Below are positions 9,036 through 17,687 of a DNA stretch of 64,000 bases, one piece after another. Source of the DNA: an uncultured Clostridium sp. (GTDB lineage Bacteria > Bacillota > Clostridia > TANB77 > CAG-508). Positions within the stretch are counted from its first letter, which is position 1. Each line of letters starts with the position of its first letter. The position numbers and the translations under genes are program-made. The stretch spans positions 124,001-188,000 of the forward strand of contig CABVAF010000002.1 in NCBI GenBank assembly GCA_902496295.1, written 5' to 3'. The notes under the pieces were generated by a model. The model was not told where the DNA came from, ran no database searches, and was given only the letters and a program-made list of their open reading frames with translations.

Positions 9036-9096
9036 TTTCTTTTGCTTTTCTCAAATTTTTACTTGTATCTGTTTTATACAAATATTCTTTTACCAT
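9036..9096 (-). pseudogene. Out-of-frame leader of the prepilin-like lectin gene
   Basis: AGGAGG (9105-9110) sits 8 nt before an ATG at 9096. Read leftward this starts a Lys/Arg-rich leader (MVKEYLYKTDTSKN, then LRKAKE) that is exactly what should precede the GITLIAL prepilin motif, but it is in a different frame. One base removed from the A-rich GCAAAAGAAAATG stretch would join them. Possibilities are a real frameshift, slippage-based on/off switching, or a sequence error. Confidence 0.6.
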
Positions 9097-9309
9097 ATTT
9101 TAGTCCTCCTTCGTTATTATTAGCATTATCAGCTGTATTTATACATGCTATCATTTGTGCCTTTTTATCGTCACCAAATACATTATTTATTCTAGCATAT
9201 TGCATTTTTATTTGCAATTATCTTTAGTTGCATTTTTTATAAAACATAATTCATTCATAAAATATTATAATTTCATAATTATTTTATAAAATGACCTTGC
9301 CTCTATCTC

Positions 9310-9338
9310 TTGTAAAAAATTATCTTTTATAGTATTAT
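9310..9338 (+). promoter_or_regulatory. Putative SigA promoter of the HD-GYP gene
   Basis: TTGTAA, a 17-bp spacer and TATTAT, ending 44 bp before the start codon. Confidence 0.6.
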
Positions 9339-9382
9339 AAAATTAATATTATTTTACGAATGAGAAAGGTTGAAAATTAATT

Positions 9383-10321
9383 ATGAAAGATGAGCAATTT
9401 GACTTTTATAGCCCTACTAATCTAAAGTCATATAATTTAGAGCAAACAATGAGATATCAAATAGAAGTATTAGGGCAATTAGATATGTTTACACGTAGAC
9501 ATAGTGAAAATGTTGGAAATTTGTGTTGTAGAATATGTGAATATTTACATGCTGGTACAAAATTCACTGTATTTTGCACAATATGTGGATATATACATGA
9601 CTTAGGAAAAATGTTTATTCCTCCAGATATTCTTAATAAACCAGGAAAACTAACTGACGAAGAATTTGAAGTAATGAAAACACACACTACTCTTGGATAC
9701 AATATGTGTATGAAGGATTTAAAACTTCGTCCATATGCATTAGCAGCACTTGACCATCATGAAATGCTTAATGGTTCTGGATATCCAAACGGAATTACAA
9801 AAAAAGATATTCCATATTATGTACAGATTGTAACAATTGCAGACGAATATGACGCTATAGTTACCAAAAGGCAGTACAAAACCCACGTAAATATTTCTGA
9901 AACTCTAAAAGACCTTATAAAAGATACTCAGCCAGACCCTAAGTTTATGGCTTTAGACTTTTTAACAGAAAAAGAAAAGTTAGGCAAAATTAATGGGAAA
10001 GTTTTAAAACAATTATTTAAAGTTGTTATAGACGATACAAATTATGAAATTAGCTGTGTATTGCAGTATGTTGACTATTTAAAGGACCAAATAAAAAGAT
10101 TAGAGCTAATGAAAAAATACTACATTAAAATGAGTGAAACCGACAAAGAAAAAACTAAAACTTATTATAAGGAAGGTATTAGATTGCTTCTTCAGCCTGG
10201 CGAAACAATGGAAAATTTTGAACAAGTTTTAGAAGAATATAAAAGTGCATTAATTATACGTAACAAACGTATTGATGATTTATATAATGAAATTAAAATT
10301 ATCAAAAAATTAAAAGTTTAA
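9383..10321 (+). CDS. HD-GYP domain protein (probable c-di-GMP phosphodiesterase)
   Basis: 312 aa, cytosolic. The HD-GYP domain spans about residues 30-190: RHSENV, the metal-binding YIHDLGKMFIP (HD), the second HD-GYP block LDHHE followed by GSGYP, and TIADEYDAI. A C-terminal charged helical region of about 100 residues follows (KRLELMKKYY onward), probably coiled coil. No receiver or sensor domain is present. The HD-GYP family hydrolyses cyclic di-GMP to pGpG/GMP; a GGDEF protein is encoded at 41615-42541. AAAGG precedes the ATG, and a palindromic terminator spans the stop codon. Confidence 0.9.
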   Translation: MKDEQFDFYSPTNLKSYNLEQTMRYQIEVLGQLDMFTRRHSENVGNLCCRICEYLHAGTKFTVFCTICGYIHDLGKMFIPPDILNKPGKLTDEEFEVMKTHTTLGYNMCMKDLKLRPYALAALDHHEMLNGSGYPNGITKKDIPYYVQIVTIADEYDAIVTKRQYKTHVNISETLKDLIKDTQPDPKFMALDFLTEKEKLGKINGKVLKQLFKVVIDDTNYEISCVLQYVDYLKDQIKRLELMKKYYIKMSETDKEKTKTYYKEGIRLLLQPGETMENFEQVLEEYKSALIIRNKRIDDLYNEIKIIKKLKV

Positions 10322-10344
10322 GCTTTTAGGCTTAAACTTTTAAT
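10309..10344. terminator. Bidirectional terminator between convergent genes
   Basis: A 15-bp perfect inverted repeat (10309-10323 with 10330-10344, 6-nt loop) overlaps the HD-GYP stop codon and separates it from the leftward mazF gene. AT-rich flanks serve either strand. Confidence 0.75.
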
Positions 10345-10427
10345 CTTCTTTAAAGCAATTGCCAAATCTCCAAAATTTGAAATTTGATTTTTTAGTATTT
10401 AATAATATTTAATACAAATATACTTTA

Positions 10428-10775
10428 CTATTCTAAACCAAAGCTTACACCTAAAGCATTATTTATTTTAGATATTACTTCTTCATCTTCTATATGTCCA
10501 ATTTTTTCTTTTAATCTGCTTTTATCTATTGTTCTAATTTGTTCTGTTAATACTATAGACTCCTCTTTTAACCCACCTTCTTGTGGCCCTATTTCTATAT
10601 GTGTCGGTAATTTATTTTTTGTAACTTGTGAAGTAATTGCTGCTGCAATTACTGTAGGGCTATGCTTGTTACCAACATCGTTTTGTATTATGAGTACTGG
10701 TCTTATTCCGCCTTGCTCAGAACCAACAACTGGACTTAAATCTGCATAAAACATATCTCCTCTTTTAACTACCAT
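10428..10775 (-). CDS. mazF: MazF/PemK-type mRNA interferase
   Basis: 115-aa ribosome-independent endoribonuclease of the MazF/NdoA class. RGDMFYADLSPVVGSEQGG and RPVLIIQND at the N-terminus, then THIEIG, and LTEQIRTIDKSRL are the family blocks. I chose the ATG at 10775 because AGGAG lies 8 nt upstream; the GTG three codons earlier overlaps that AGGAG. No MazE/EndoAI-like antitoxin ORF lies upstream: the 95 bp before it are noncoding and the next gene encodes a membrane protein. Either the antitoxin is elsewhere or the protein is a solitary regulator. Confidence 0.92.
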   Translation of the reverse strand: MVVKRGDMFYADLSPVVGSEQGGIRPVLIIQNDVGNKHSPTVIAAAITSQVTKNKLPTHIEIGPQEGGLKEESIVLTEQIRTIDKSRLKEKIGHIEDEEVISKINNALGVSFGLE

Positions 10776-10870
10776 CTTCTTCACTCCTAATATTTGTAGA
10801 TTTAAAGTTTTTTTATTGATATATTTTAAATATTAGATAGAGATAAAAATAGTTAAAAAGCTTTTGTTAA

Positions 10871-11536
10871 TTAATTATTTAAATCATTTATTCTTATCTC
10901 ATTATATAATATGTAAACTATATTTTTTTGGTTCTTATCTTGTATTAACATCTTTTCTGGATTTCCTGTTTCTTTATTTATATATAACATCTTTACATTC
11001 CCATAGTTGTTACTTTTAGAAATATCTACTGTCATTATTATATTTTTACTGTCTTCACTAATATTTTTGCTACTATTTTCCTCATAATCTTTTATAAATG
11101 AATTAAGCCATAAATTGTTGTCTGTAATATATTCATAATTATCATATACGGTTTGTAAATTCAGTTTAGTATTATTAATTGTAAGTTTTTCATTTTCATA
11201 TAATATTGTTAATCCTTCTATATTAGATGGCTCTAAGACTGTTTGTTCTTCTTTTACTCCTTTATTATATTTTTGTTCTAATATATATTTGTTAGTATTT
11301 TTATTGCTTTGAACTGTCACTTCTAATTTTGCCTCATAAGAACTAATATTTAAAATATATTTTTCAATTTCTTGAATACTTTTGTTAGTTATATTATTTC
11401 CCATATTAAAATTTTTATTAAACATTTTTGTATTTTTATTTGTAAAAATACAAACTGTAAAAATTATAATAGCTAAGACTATAGCCAAACTAATTATTAT
11501 AAATTTTGTATTAAATTTAAATCTAGTTTTTCTCAT
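10871..11536 (-). CDS. Membrane-anchored LolA-like protein, function unknown
   Basis: 221 aa from the ATG at 11536, chosen because AGGAG lies 8 nt upstream. One N-terminal transmembrane segment (about residues 11-32) is followed by an extracytoplasmic beta-rich domain: YEAKLEVTVQSNKN, ILEQKYNKG, LTILYENEKLTINNTKLN and a C-terminal NPEKMLIQDKN. This layout recalls LolA/RseB-fold proteins of Firmicutes, some of which act in sporulation, but similarity is low. It lies between mazF and dusB on the same strand. Confidence 0.6.
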   Translation of the reverse strand: MRKTRFKFNTKFIIISLAIVLAIIIFTVCIFTNKNTKMFNKNFNMGNNITNKSIQEIEKYILNISSYEAKLEVTVQSNKNTNKYILEQKYNKGVKEEQTVLEPSNIEGLTILYENEKLTINNTKLNLQTVYDNYEYITDNNLWLNSFIKDYEENSSKNISEDSKNIIMTVDISKSNNYGNVKMLYINKETGNPEKMLIQDKNQKNIVYILYNEIRINDLNN

Positions 11537-11612
11537 TAAATTCACTCCTATTTTCTTTACATTAAAGTGCAAAAAAATAAACTAAAATTAATTTATTTTA
11601 GTTTATTTCTAT

Positions 11613-12584
11613 TCATATTTTATTAAAATATTCTGTAAGGCAAGCTACTAATTCTTTCTGCGTTTCTATTTTATTTACTTCATTTCTTATTAACGTTGCA
11701 TTAGGTAAATTTTTAATATAATAGCTAATGTGCTTTCTCATTTCTTTTATAGCAACATTTTCGCCTTTTTCTTCTACTTCTAAATTAATATGTTCTAGCA
11801 TAACTTGAAGCTTTTCTGCATTAGTAATTTTTGTAACTTCTTCGCCATTTAAGTATTGTATTATTTCTCTAAAAATCCAAGGGTTACCTATAGCTCCTCT
11901 TCCTATCATAATTCCATCTACTCCAGTTTGACTAAACATTTCGTATGCATCTTCTTTTGTTTTTATATCGCCATTTCCTATTACAGGAATATTAACAGCA
12001 TCTTTTACTTTTTTTATCATATTCCAGTTTGCATGCCCTGTATAAAACTCCTCTCTTGTCCTGCCATGAACTGTAATTGCAGAGGCTCCGGCTTTTTCTA
12101 TTATTTTTGCCGCCTCTATTGCAACTATATGGTCAATATCCCATCCTAGTCTTATTTTTACTGTTACAGGTACTTTGGATACCTTTACAACTTCTTCTAC
12201 TATTTTTCCTACTAGTTCTAAATTTAGTAATAGTTTACTTCCATCTCCATTTTTTACAACTTTTGGAGCAGGACAGCCCATATTTATATCTATTATATCT
12301 GCAATGTCATTTATTTTTTTCGTTGCTTCTGCCATTGCTTCTACATCACTTCCGAAAATTTGAACAGCAACTGGCTTTTCCTCTTGTACAGAATGTAATA
12401 ATAGCTTAGTTTTTTCATCATTATACATTAATCCTTTAGCGCTCACCATTTCTGTATATACAAGTCCTGAATTATATTTTTTACACATTAATCTAAATGG
12501 CAGGTCTGTTATACCTGCCATTGGAGCTAAAAATATATTATTCTCTAATTCTACATTTCCTATTTTTAAGTTTTTTAAATACAC
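11613..12584 (-). CDS. dusB: tRNA-dihydrouridine synthase
   Basis: 323-aa FMN enzyme reducing uridines in the D-loop of tRNA. Motifs: LAPMAGITDLPFR at the N-terminus, INMGCPAPKVVKNGDGSKLL (active-site Cys), VTVKIRLGWD, ITVHGRTR, IGNGDIK and MIGRGAIGNPW. Length is normal. The start is GTG; AAAGGAG is 13 nt upstream, slightly far. Confidence 0.95.
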   Translation of the reverse strand: MYLKNLKIGNVELENNIFLAPMAGITDLPFRLMCKKYNSGLVYTEMVSAKGLMYNDEKTKLLLHSVQEEKPVAVQIFGSDVEAMAEATKKINDIADIIDINMGCPAPKVVKNGDGSKLLLNLELVGKIVEEVVKVSKVPVTVKIRLGWDIDHIVAIEAAKIIEKAGASAITVHGRTREEFYTGHANWNMIKKVKDAVNIPVIGNGDIKTKEDAYEMFSQTGVDGIMIGRGAIGNPWIFREIIQYLNGEEVTKITNAEKLQVMLEHINLEVEEKGENVAIKEMRKHISYYIKNLPNATLIRNEVNKIETQKELVACLTEYFNKI

Positions 12585-12700
12585 TTTTTAACATATGCTC
12601 CTTTATTGCTTATTTTCATTTTATACTCTATACTCTATATTTTATATTTTTCCTATCTTATTGCTTTAATTTTGTCTTACTTATTACTGCCTTATTCTTT

Positions 12701-13807
12701 TTAACTAATAAATAATGCCCTTTTTCTTCTTGCGCTAATATTAAGTAAGATGGCTATCATAATTAAATTTGTTATCATAGAACTTCCACCATAACTTACA
12801 AAAGGCAATGGTATACCAGTAATTGGGAGTAAGCCCATAGTCATACCAATATTTTCTAACATATGGAAGAAGAATATTCCAGCAATCCCAGCAGCTATAT
12901 ATGCTCCCGCGTCATCTTTTGCGGTCTTAGCAACATATACTGCTTTTGTAATGAGAACAACATACAGTATAATAACTCCTGCTGCTACAATAAATCCCAT
13001 CTCTTCGCCTATAACAGAATATATAAAGTCTGTTGTTTTAGGATATAAAAATCCAAGTTGGGTTTGATTACCTTTTAAAAGCCCCATACCTAGTAGCTCT
13101 CCAGCACCTATTGCTAGTTTTGACTGAATTATATTATACCCTGCCCCTCTTGGATCCATATCTGGATTTAAAAATACATCTATTCTTGTTTTTGCATGCT
13201 CTGGAAGTATAAAAAAGTATGCTACTGGAACTAATATTACTACTACCGTTATTGCAGTTATAATATATCTCTTTTTTATTCCAGAAACAAACAACATAAA
13301 AATTAAAGACATAACAAATGCTAATGCTGTACCATAGTCTGGTTGTTTTATAATTAATAAAATTGGTACTAGAGCAACTAATAATATAAGTCCTAGTTTT
13401 AATAGTCTACTTGTTTCGTCTCTACCCTTTAACTGCATTTTTGTTATAACAAATGTAATAAATAATACAAAAGAAATTTTTGCAAATTCAGCAGGTTGCA
13501 TGGTAAATTGACCTATACTAAACCAACTTGAAGCACCGTTTATTGGTTCTGTAAATAATACTCCTATTAATAACACAATGGATACTCCATATAATACAGG
13601 AGATATTTTAACAAATATATCATAATCTATTAAAATTATGATAATCATTACAGGAATACTTACTAATACCCACATAATTTGCTTTTTAAATTCGTCATAA
13701 TCAGCATTCTGTGTTGCTGAAAATAACGCAACAAGCCCTATTATAATTAATAAAATGGTGCAAATTAATATGCCCCACTCTATATTTTTTAATAATCTTT
13801 TATTCAT
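12701..13807 (-). CDS. rodA: SEDS peptidoglycan glycosyltransferase RodA
   Basis: 368-aa polytopic membrane protein (about ten hydrophobic segments) polymerising lipid II during side-wall growth with a class B PBP. FTMQPAEFAKISFV, the KQPDYGTA loop, GSKLA-like QSKLAIGAGELLGMGLLKG, DFIYSVIGEEMGF and GIPLPFVSYGGSS match RodA/FtsW. RodA is preferred over FtsW because of the minDE neighbourhood and the short termini. It follows minE by 24 bp and is probably cotranscribed with minD-minE. Confidence 0.92.
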   Translation of the reverse strand: MNKRLLKNIEWGILICTILLIIIGLVALFSATQNADYDEFKKQIMWVLVSIPVMIIIILIDYDIFVKISPVLYGVSIVLLIGVLFTEPINGASSWFSIGQFTMQPAEFAKISFVLFITFVITKMQLKGRDETSRLLKLGLILLVALVPILLIIKQPDYGTALAFVMSLIFMLFVSGIKKRYIITAITVVVILVPVAYFFILPEHAKTRIDVFLNPDMDPRGAGYNIIQSKLAIGAGELLGMGLLKGNQTQLGFLYPKTTDFIYSVIGEEMGFIVAAGVIILYVVLITKAVYVAKTAKDDAGAYIAAGIAGIFFFHMLENIGMTMGLLPITGIPLPFVSYGGSSMITNLIMIAILLNISARRKRALFIS

Positions 13808-13831
13808 TTATTAACCTCGCCTGAAAATATA

Positions 13832-14440
13832 CTATTTACTAGCATTTTTCTTATCTTCCTCGTCTGCTTTTATCTCAGAAGTTTCTTCTTTTTTATCTGA
13901 AGAATCTACGTTTTCGTTAGCTTCCTCTGAATTTTCTTCGGTACTATCTTCACTATTCTTAGTATTTTCACTATGGCTATTTTTATCGCTATCTGGCTCT
14001 TCTATTTTTATTTCTACTTTTTTATCATTTGTATCTACATTTTCTTCTACATTGTTATCTTTTGTAATTGTTTCGCTTGATATATCTCCACTAGATATAT
14101 CTTCACTAGATGTATCTTCCTCTTTATCTATTTTTCTAGCCTCGTTTTTAATTGTAACAATTGGAATATTGGCGTATAGGGCAGGTGCTCCAACAGTTCC
14201 GTCATCATTCATTTTATTAGTTAATTTAACATCAATTGCCTTTTCGTCTATATCAATGTACTTTTTAATTACCTCTATAATTTCTTGCTTCATCATATCT
14301 AAGAAATCTGCTGATACATTTGCTCTATCTTGCATTAATACTAGATGTAGCCTTTCTTTAGCTGTCTCCTTTGATTTTGAATCAATACCTTTATCGGTTT
14401 TTTTAAGTTTTTTAAAGAAATTTACAATGTTCTCAAACAT
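13832..14440 (-). CDS. minE: Cell division topological specificity factor MinE with long acidic tail
   Basis: Residues 1-100 match MinE: membrane-targeting FENIVNFFKKL, the MinD-interacting segment AKERLHLVLMQDRANVSADFLDMMKQEII, and the dimerisation strands through IPIV. MinE is usually 80-90 aa, but this one runs to 202 with a Glu/Asp/Ser/Asn/Lys low-complexity tail (101-202) containing SSEDISSGDISS repeats. AGGAGG precedes the ATG. It lies 21 bp after minD. Confidence 0.92.
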   Translation of the reverse strand: MFENIVNFFKKLKKTDKGIDSKSKETAKERLHLVLMQDRANVSADFLDMMKQEIIEVIKKYIDIDEKAIDVKLTNKMNDDGTVGAPALYANIPIVTIKNEARKIDKEEDTSSEDISSGDISSETITKDNNVEENVDTNDKKVEIKIEEPDSDKNSHSENTKNSEDSTEENSEEANENVDSSDKKEETSEIKADEEDKKNASK

Positions 14441-14461
14441 TTACTTTCCTCCTATTGCAAT

Positions 14462-15256
14462 CTATTTTCGTTTAAATACTTTCTTTAATTTGCTAAAGAA
14501 TCCCTTTTCGTCTCTAGGAATTGTTACATCAATATTTTCTCCTAAAATTCTTCTTGCCGTTTCTATATATGCTCTACCTGATGGAGCTTTTTTATTAGTA
14601 ACAACTGGTTCTCCTTTATTTGTTTGAGTTATAATAAATTCATCATCAGGAACTACTCCAATTAAATCTATTGATAATAAGTCTACGATATCATCCACAT
14701 CCATCATTTCGCCTTTTTTAACCATATTTGGTCTTAGTCTATTTATTACTAATTCTGGATTTTTTATTTCAGATGCTTCTAATAGTCCTATAATTCTGTC
14801 TGCATCTCTAATTGAAGAAATTTCTGCTGTTGTAACTACTATAGCTCTATCTGCTCCAGCTATTGCGTTTTTAAAACCTTGCTCAATTCCTGCTGGACAA
14901 TCTATTAATATGTAATCAAACTCTTCTCTAAGTTTATTTGTTAAATCTTTCATTTGTTCTTCATTTACTGCACTTTTATCTCTTGTTTGAGCTGCTGGTA
15001 ATAAGTATAATTCATTAAAACGCTTGTCCTTTATTAATGCTTGTTTTAATTTACATTTTTCTTCCACAACATCTACTATGTCATAAACAATTCTATTTTC
15101 TAGTCCCATAACAACGTCAAGGTTTCTTAACCCTATATCGGTGTCTACTAAAGCTACTTTTTTCCCTTTTAGTGCTAGAGCAGAGCCGAGATTTGCTGTA
15201 GTTGTTGTTTTACCTACTCCACCTTTACCAGATGTAATAACAATAACTTCTCCCAT
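14462..15256 (-). CDS. minD: Septum site-determining ATPase MinD
   Basis: 264-aa ParA-family ATPase that positions the septum with MinC/MinE. Deviant Walker A GKGGVGKTTTTAN (from residue 10), DTDIGLRNLDVVMG and DYILIDCPAGIEQGF are diagnostic, and a C-terminal amphipathic membrane-targeting helix (FFSKLKKVFKRK) ends the protein. AAGGAGG precedes the ATG. Order is minD-minE-rodA. minC, usually upstream, is absent; a pilin-like gene lies there instead. Confidence 0.97.
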   Translation of the reverse strand: MGEVIVITSGKGGVGKTTTTANLGSALALKGKKVALVDTDIGLRNLDVVMGLENRIVYDIVDVVEEKCKLKQALIKDKRFNELYLLPAAQTRDKSAVNEEQMKDLTNKLREEFDYILIDCPAGIEQGFKNAIAGADRAIVVTTAEISSIRDADRIIGLLEASEIKNPELVINRLRPNMVKKGEMMDVDDIVDLLSIDLIGVVPDDEFIITQTNKGEPVVTNKKAPSGRAYIETARRILGENIDVTIPRDEKGFFSKLKKVFKRK

Positions 15257-15420
15257 CTTTTTTCCTCCTTAATTGGGTCATATTATATTGTTCCTTCTTT
15301 TGTATAAGACTTACCTGCTTGTATAAATCAATAAAAATGCATATTTTCAATGCCTATATTATATATGAAATTTACTAAAAAATCAATGTTTATAGAAAAA
15401 TATACCAAAAAAATAAACAA

Positions 15421-15452
15421 AAAAATTTAAGTACTGGCGAACCTAAATTTTT
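15421..15452 (-). terminator. Terminator of the LamG pilin-like gene
   Basis: AAAAATTTA pairs with TAAATTTTT, extended by one G-C pair after a mismatch. Read leftward it runs into a long T-rich tract, 23 bp past the stop. Confidence 0.6.
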
Positions 15453-15474
15453 TTGCTTTTTATTTTTAATCTAT

Positions 15475-16323
15475 TTATAAATTTTTACTAAGTGCATTAT
15501 AGTTTGTTTGAATCTCATCCTGTGTTAAGGCTCTGTCATATACCATAAAATTATACATTTTTAAATTTGTTGCATTTTGATTTGCATAATAATTTGCTAA
15601 TAATCTTAAATTGTTGCTTGTAGCAAGTCCTATACTATTTGACATTGTATTTACTAAAGTTCCATTTTCATAAAATTTCATTTCACTAGCAGTTAATGTT
15701 ACTGTATAGTTGTAAATTCCACTTTTATTAAATGTATAATCATACCTTATTTGTGTACTCTTTGATGAACCTCTATTTGCTATAAAGTTTTGATAACAAA
15801 GGATTCCTTGTGCGTTATCTGTATTTGTATCTGCCCAAACAGCACCTGTTAAATTAGTACCATCTATTGTAAAAGATATAGTCCTTTCTTTTCCATTTAA
15901 ATTAATTGGAGTCGTTACATATGTCTGTAATGTAGAAGCAACATTTGATAAAACTATGCAATTGTCTGCCCAATAAAAGCTATTTCCATCTAAACTTTTT
16001 GATAATGTTCCATCATTCCCATTTCCACTTAAATCTTTCCAAGTGTTAGTTGTAGTACTATGCCCATTTCCTGTATTATTAATTCCATCATAATGTAAAA
16101 TTAGTCCATCTGCTATATATGTTGGTTCTTCTGCTGTTCCGCTTCCACTAGATGTAAGCCCTTGCTCATATACTTCTTTTATTTTAAGCTCAGTTTGCAA
16201 TTGATTTTTTCTTATACTAGAAGTAAGTGTAAAAATTGCAATTAATATTATAATAAATGTTAATGTTAATCCTGTGGCGTATACAGCCATTGAACCTCGC
16301 TCACTTTTAAACAATTTCTTCAT
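15475..16323 (-). CDS. Pilin-like surface protein with LamG/concanavalin-type lectin domain
   Basis: 282 aa. A short basic leader (MKKLFKSERGSMAVYATG) and a hydrophobic helix (about 14-36) resemble pseudopilin or TadE-like anchors, although no clear G|xxxxE cleavage site is visible. After a Ser/Gly linker comes a LamG/jelly-roll domain: DGLILHYDGINNTGNG, WKDLSGNGNDGTL, RTISFTIDG, LRLLANYY, and the closing YDRALTQDEIQTNYNAL typical of this family. Expected to be exported and to bind glycans or other surface ligands. AGGAGG precedes the ATG. It sits alone between minD and cca and has no DGR-like 3' end. Confidence 0.75.
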   Translation of the reverse strand: MKKLFKSERGSMAVYATGLTLTFIIILIAIFTLTSSIRKNQLQTELKIKEVYEQGLTSSGSGTAEEPTYIADGLILHYDGINNTGNGHSTTTNTWKDLSGNGNDGTLSKSLDGNSFYWADNCIVLSNVASTLQTYVTTPINLNGKERTISFTIDGTNLTGAVWADTNTDNAQGILCYQNFIANRGSSKSTQIRYDYTFNKSGIYNYTVTLTASEMKFYENGTLVNTMSNSIGLATSNNLRLLANYYANQNATNLKMYNFMVYDRALTQDEIQTNYNALSKNL

Positions 16324-16384
16324 TTGAGTTCCTCCTATTTATTTCTTAACTTATATATCTTTAGGTTATATATAATCTGTATTT

Positions 16385-17632
16385 TTATTTTATAGTCGGT
16401 AAGTTTTTCAAGTACTTTATTCTTTCTTCTTTAATCCTGTTTTTGACTTGAATGCCACCTTCAATTTTGTATTTTTCTTTTACATAGTCTCCTGTTATAC
16501 TCTTTAATATTTCTTTTCCAATTTTATCAAAGTTAACGTCTGGGAACACTCCTTCTCTTGCTTTGTCGCACATTACAACAATTTTTAGTCCATCTAAGCC
16601 TAATATAGACTTACTTGCATATTCTATTAAATCAACTTGTTTTGCAGGAGTCATCTTCTCAAATATTCCTGCTTTCATATGTAATTTGCAAGCTATTTTT
16701 CCACATTTTATCCAATCATTGGGAATAGCTATTTTTTTTGCTAAATTTCCAACTAGTTCTATTCCTCTTTCTTCGTGTCCATAATGATGTGGCAATATAT
16801 TTTCTGGAGTAGTACCCTTTCCCAAGTCATGTACTAAACATGCAAATTTTATTTTTAAATCATTTGTTAGTTTACTACTATTATCTACAACTATCATTGT
16901 ATGGTTATAGCTGTCTCCTTCAGGATGGTACTTTTCAGGTTGTATTTTTCCAATTAAATTATATATTTCCTTAAAATGAATATCTAAAACATTAGCTTTT
17001 TTTAATACATTAAAAAATATTGATGGTCTTGCTGATTCAAGAGCTTTTTTAAATTCCGTAAAAACTCTCTCTTTAGACAATGTAGCCAACTCTTGTTTTA
17101 AGCTGTTCATAGCCTCTAAAGTTTCTTTTTCTACACTAAACTCTAATGTACTTGCAAACCTTGCTACTCTATATACTCTAAGCGGATCTTCTTTAAAGGC
17201 ATCTGTAGTTTTTCGTATTATTTTATTTTCTATATCTTTTATTCCATTAAAAGGGTCTATTATTTTTCCTGTTAAAACTTCTTCTGCAATAGAATTAATT
17301 GTTATATCTCTTCTTGATAAATCTTCTTCTATTGTAATACTTGTATCTGTATTGAATTCAAAACCTTTATGTCCTTCACTTAGTTTTCTTTCTTTTCTGG
17401 CTAATGCAAATTCTTTTTGCTCCATAGTATATACAGGAAAATTTTTTCCCTGTATGTGCGCATTTGGAAATAAATTTTCAAACTCCTCACCAGAAAGACC
17501 TGTTATACAATAATCTTCATCAAATATTTCTTTTTTCAAAAATTTATCTCTAACAGCTCCCCCAACTAAGTATAAATTTCCACCTGCTTTTTTTATTTTA
17601 TTAGCGATTTCTTTTATTCTATTATCTTCCAT
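16385..17632 (-). CDS. cca: CCA tRNA nucleotidyltransferase with HD domain
   Basis: 415-aa class II nucleotidyltransferase adding or repairing the 3' CCA of tRNA (poly(A) polymerase is the alternative in this superfamily). Head domain: LVGGAVRDKFL, DED in FDEDYCITG and ALARKERK, then RRDITINSIAEE and IDPFNG, and the neck DPLRVYRVARFAS. A C-terminal HD domain has NHTMIVVDN and CLVHDLGKG, as in E. coli Cca. No strong ribosome binding site is seen. Confidence 0.92.
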   Translation of the reverse strand: MEDNRIKEIANKIKKAGGNLYLVGGAVRDKFLKKEIFDEDYCITGLSGEEFENLFPNAHIQGKNFPVYTMEQKEFALARKERKLSEGHKGFEFNTDTSITIEEDLSRRDITINSIAEEVLTGKIIDPFNGIKDIENKIIRKTTDAFKEDPLRVYRVARFASTLEFSVEKETLEAMNSLKQELATLSKERVFTEFKKALESARPSIFFNVLKKANVLDIHFKEIYNLIGKIQPEKYHPEGDSYNHTMIVVDNSSKLTNDLKIKFACLVHDLGKGTTPENILPHHYGHEERGIELVGNLAKKIAIPNDWIKCGKIACKLHMKAGIFEKMTPAKQVDLIEYASKSILGLDGLKIVVMCDKAREGVFPDVNFDKIGKEILKSITGDYVKEKYKIEGGIQVKNRIKEERIKYLKNLPTIK

Positions 17633-17687
17633 ACTGGCTTAATTATACTTTTATTTTACATGTTTGTCCACATAAAATGAAAATATT

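Larger units (their letters stand above)
9036..9382. other. Divergent intergenic region upstream of the lectin gene and the HD-GYP gene
   Basis: Contains the lectin leader (to 9096) and its AGGAGG, plus a 43-codon minus-strand ORF (9074-9205) without a ribosome binding site that I do not support as a gene. The rest is AT-rich and carries the rightward promoter at 9310-9338. Confidence 0.6.

Noticed and set aside
9074..9205. 43-codon minus-strand ORF upstream of the lectin gene
   Set aside because: No Shine-Dalgarno sequence, and it contains the AGGAGG that serves the lectin leader. Composition is not clearly coding.
7633..9382. Template repeat near VR1
   Set aside because: I looked by eye for a second copy of the constant VR1 end (GGTTCCCGTACAG) and the VR2 end (CCGTCCGGTG) on both strands across the window and found none; an alignment search could still reveal a diverged copy.
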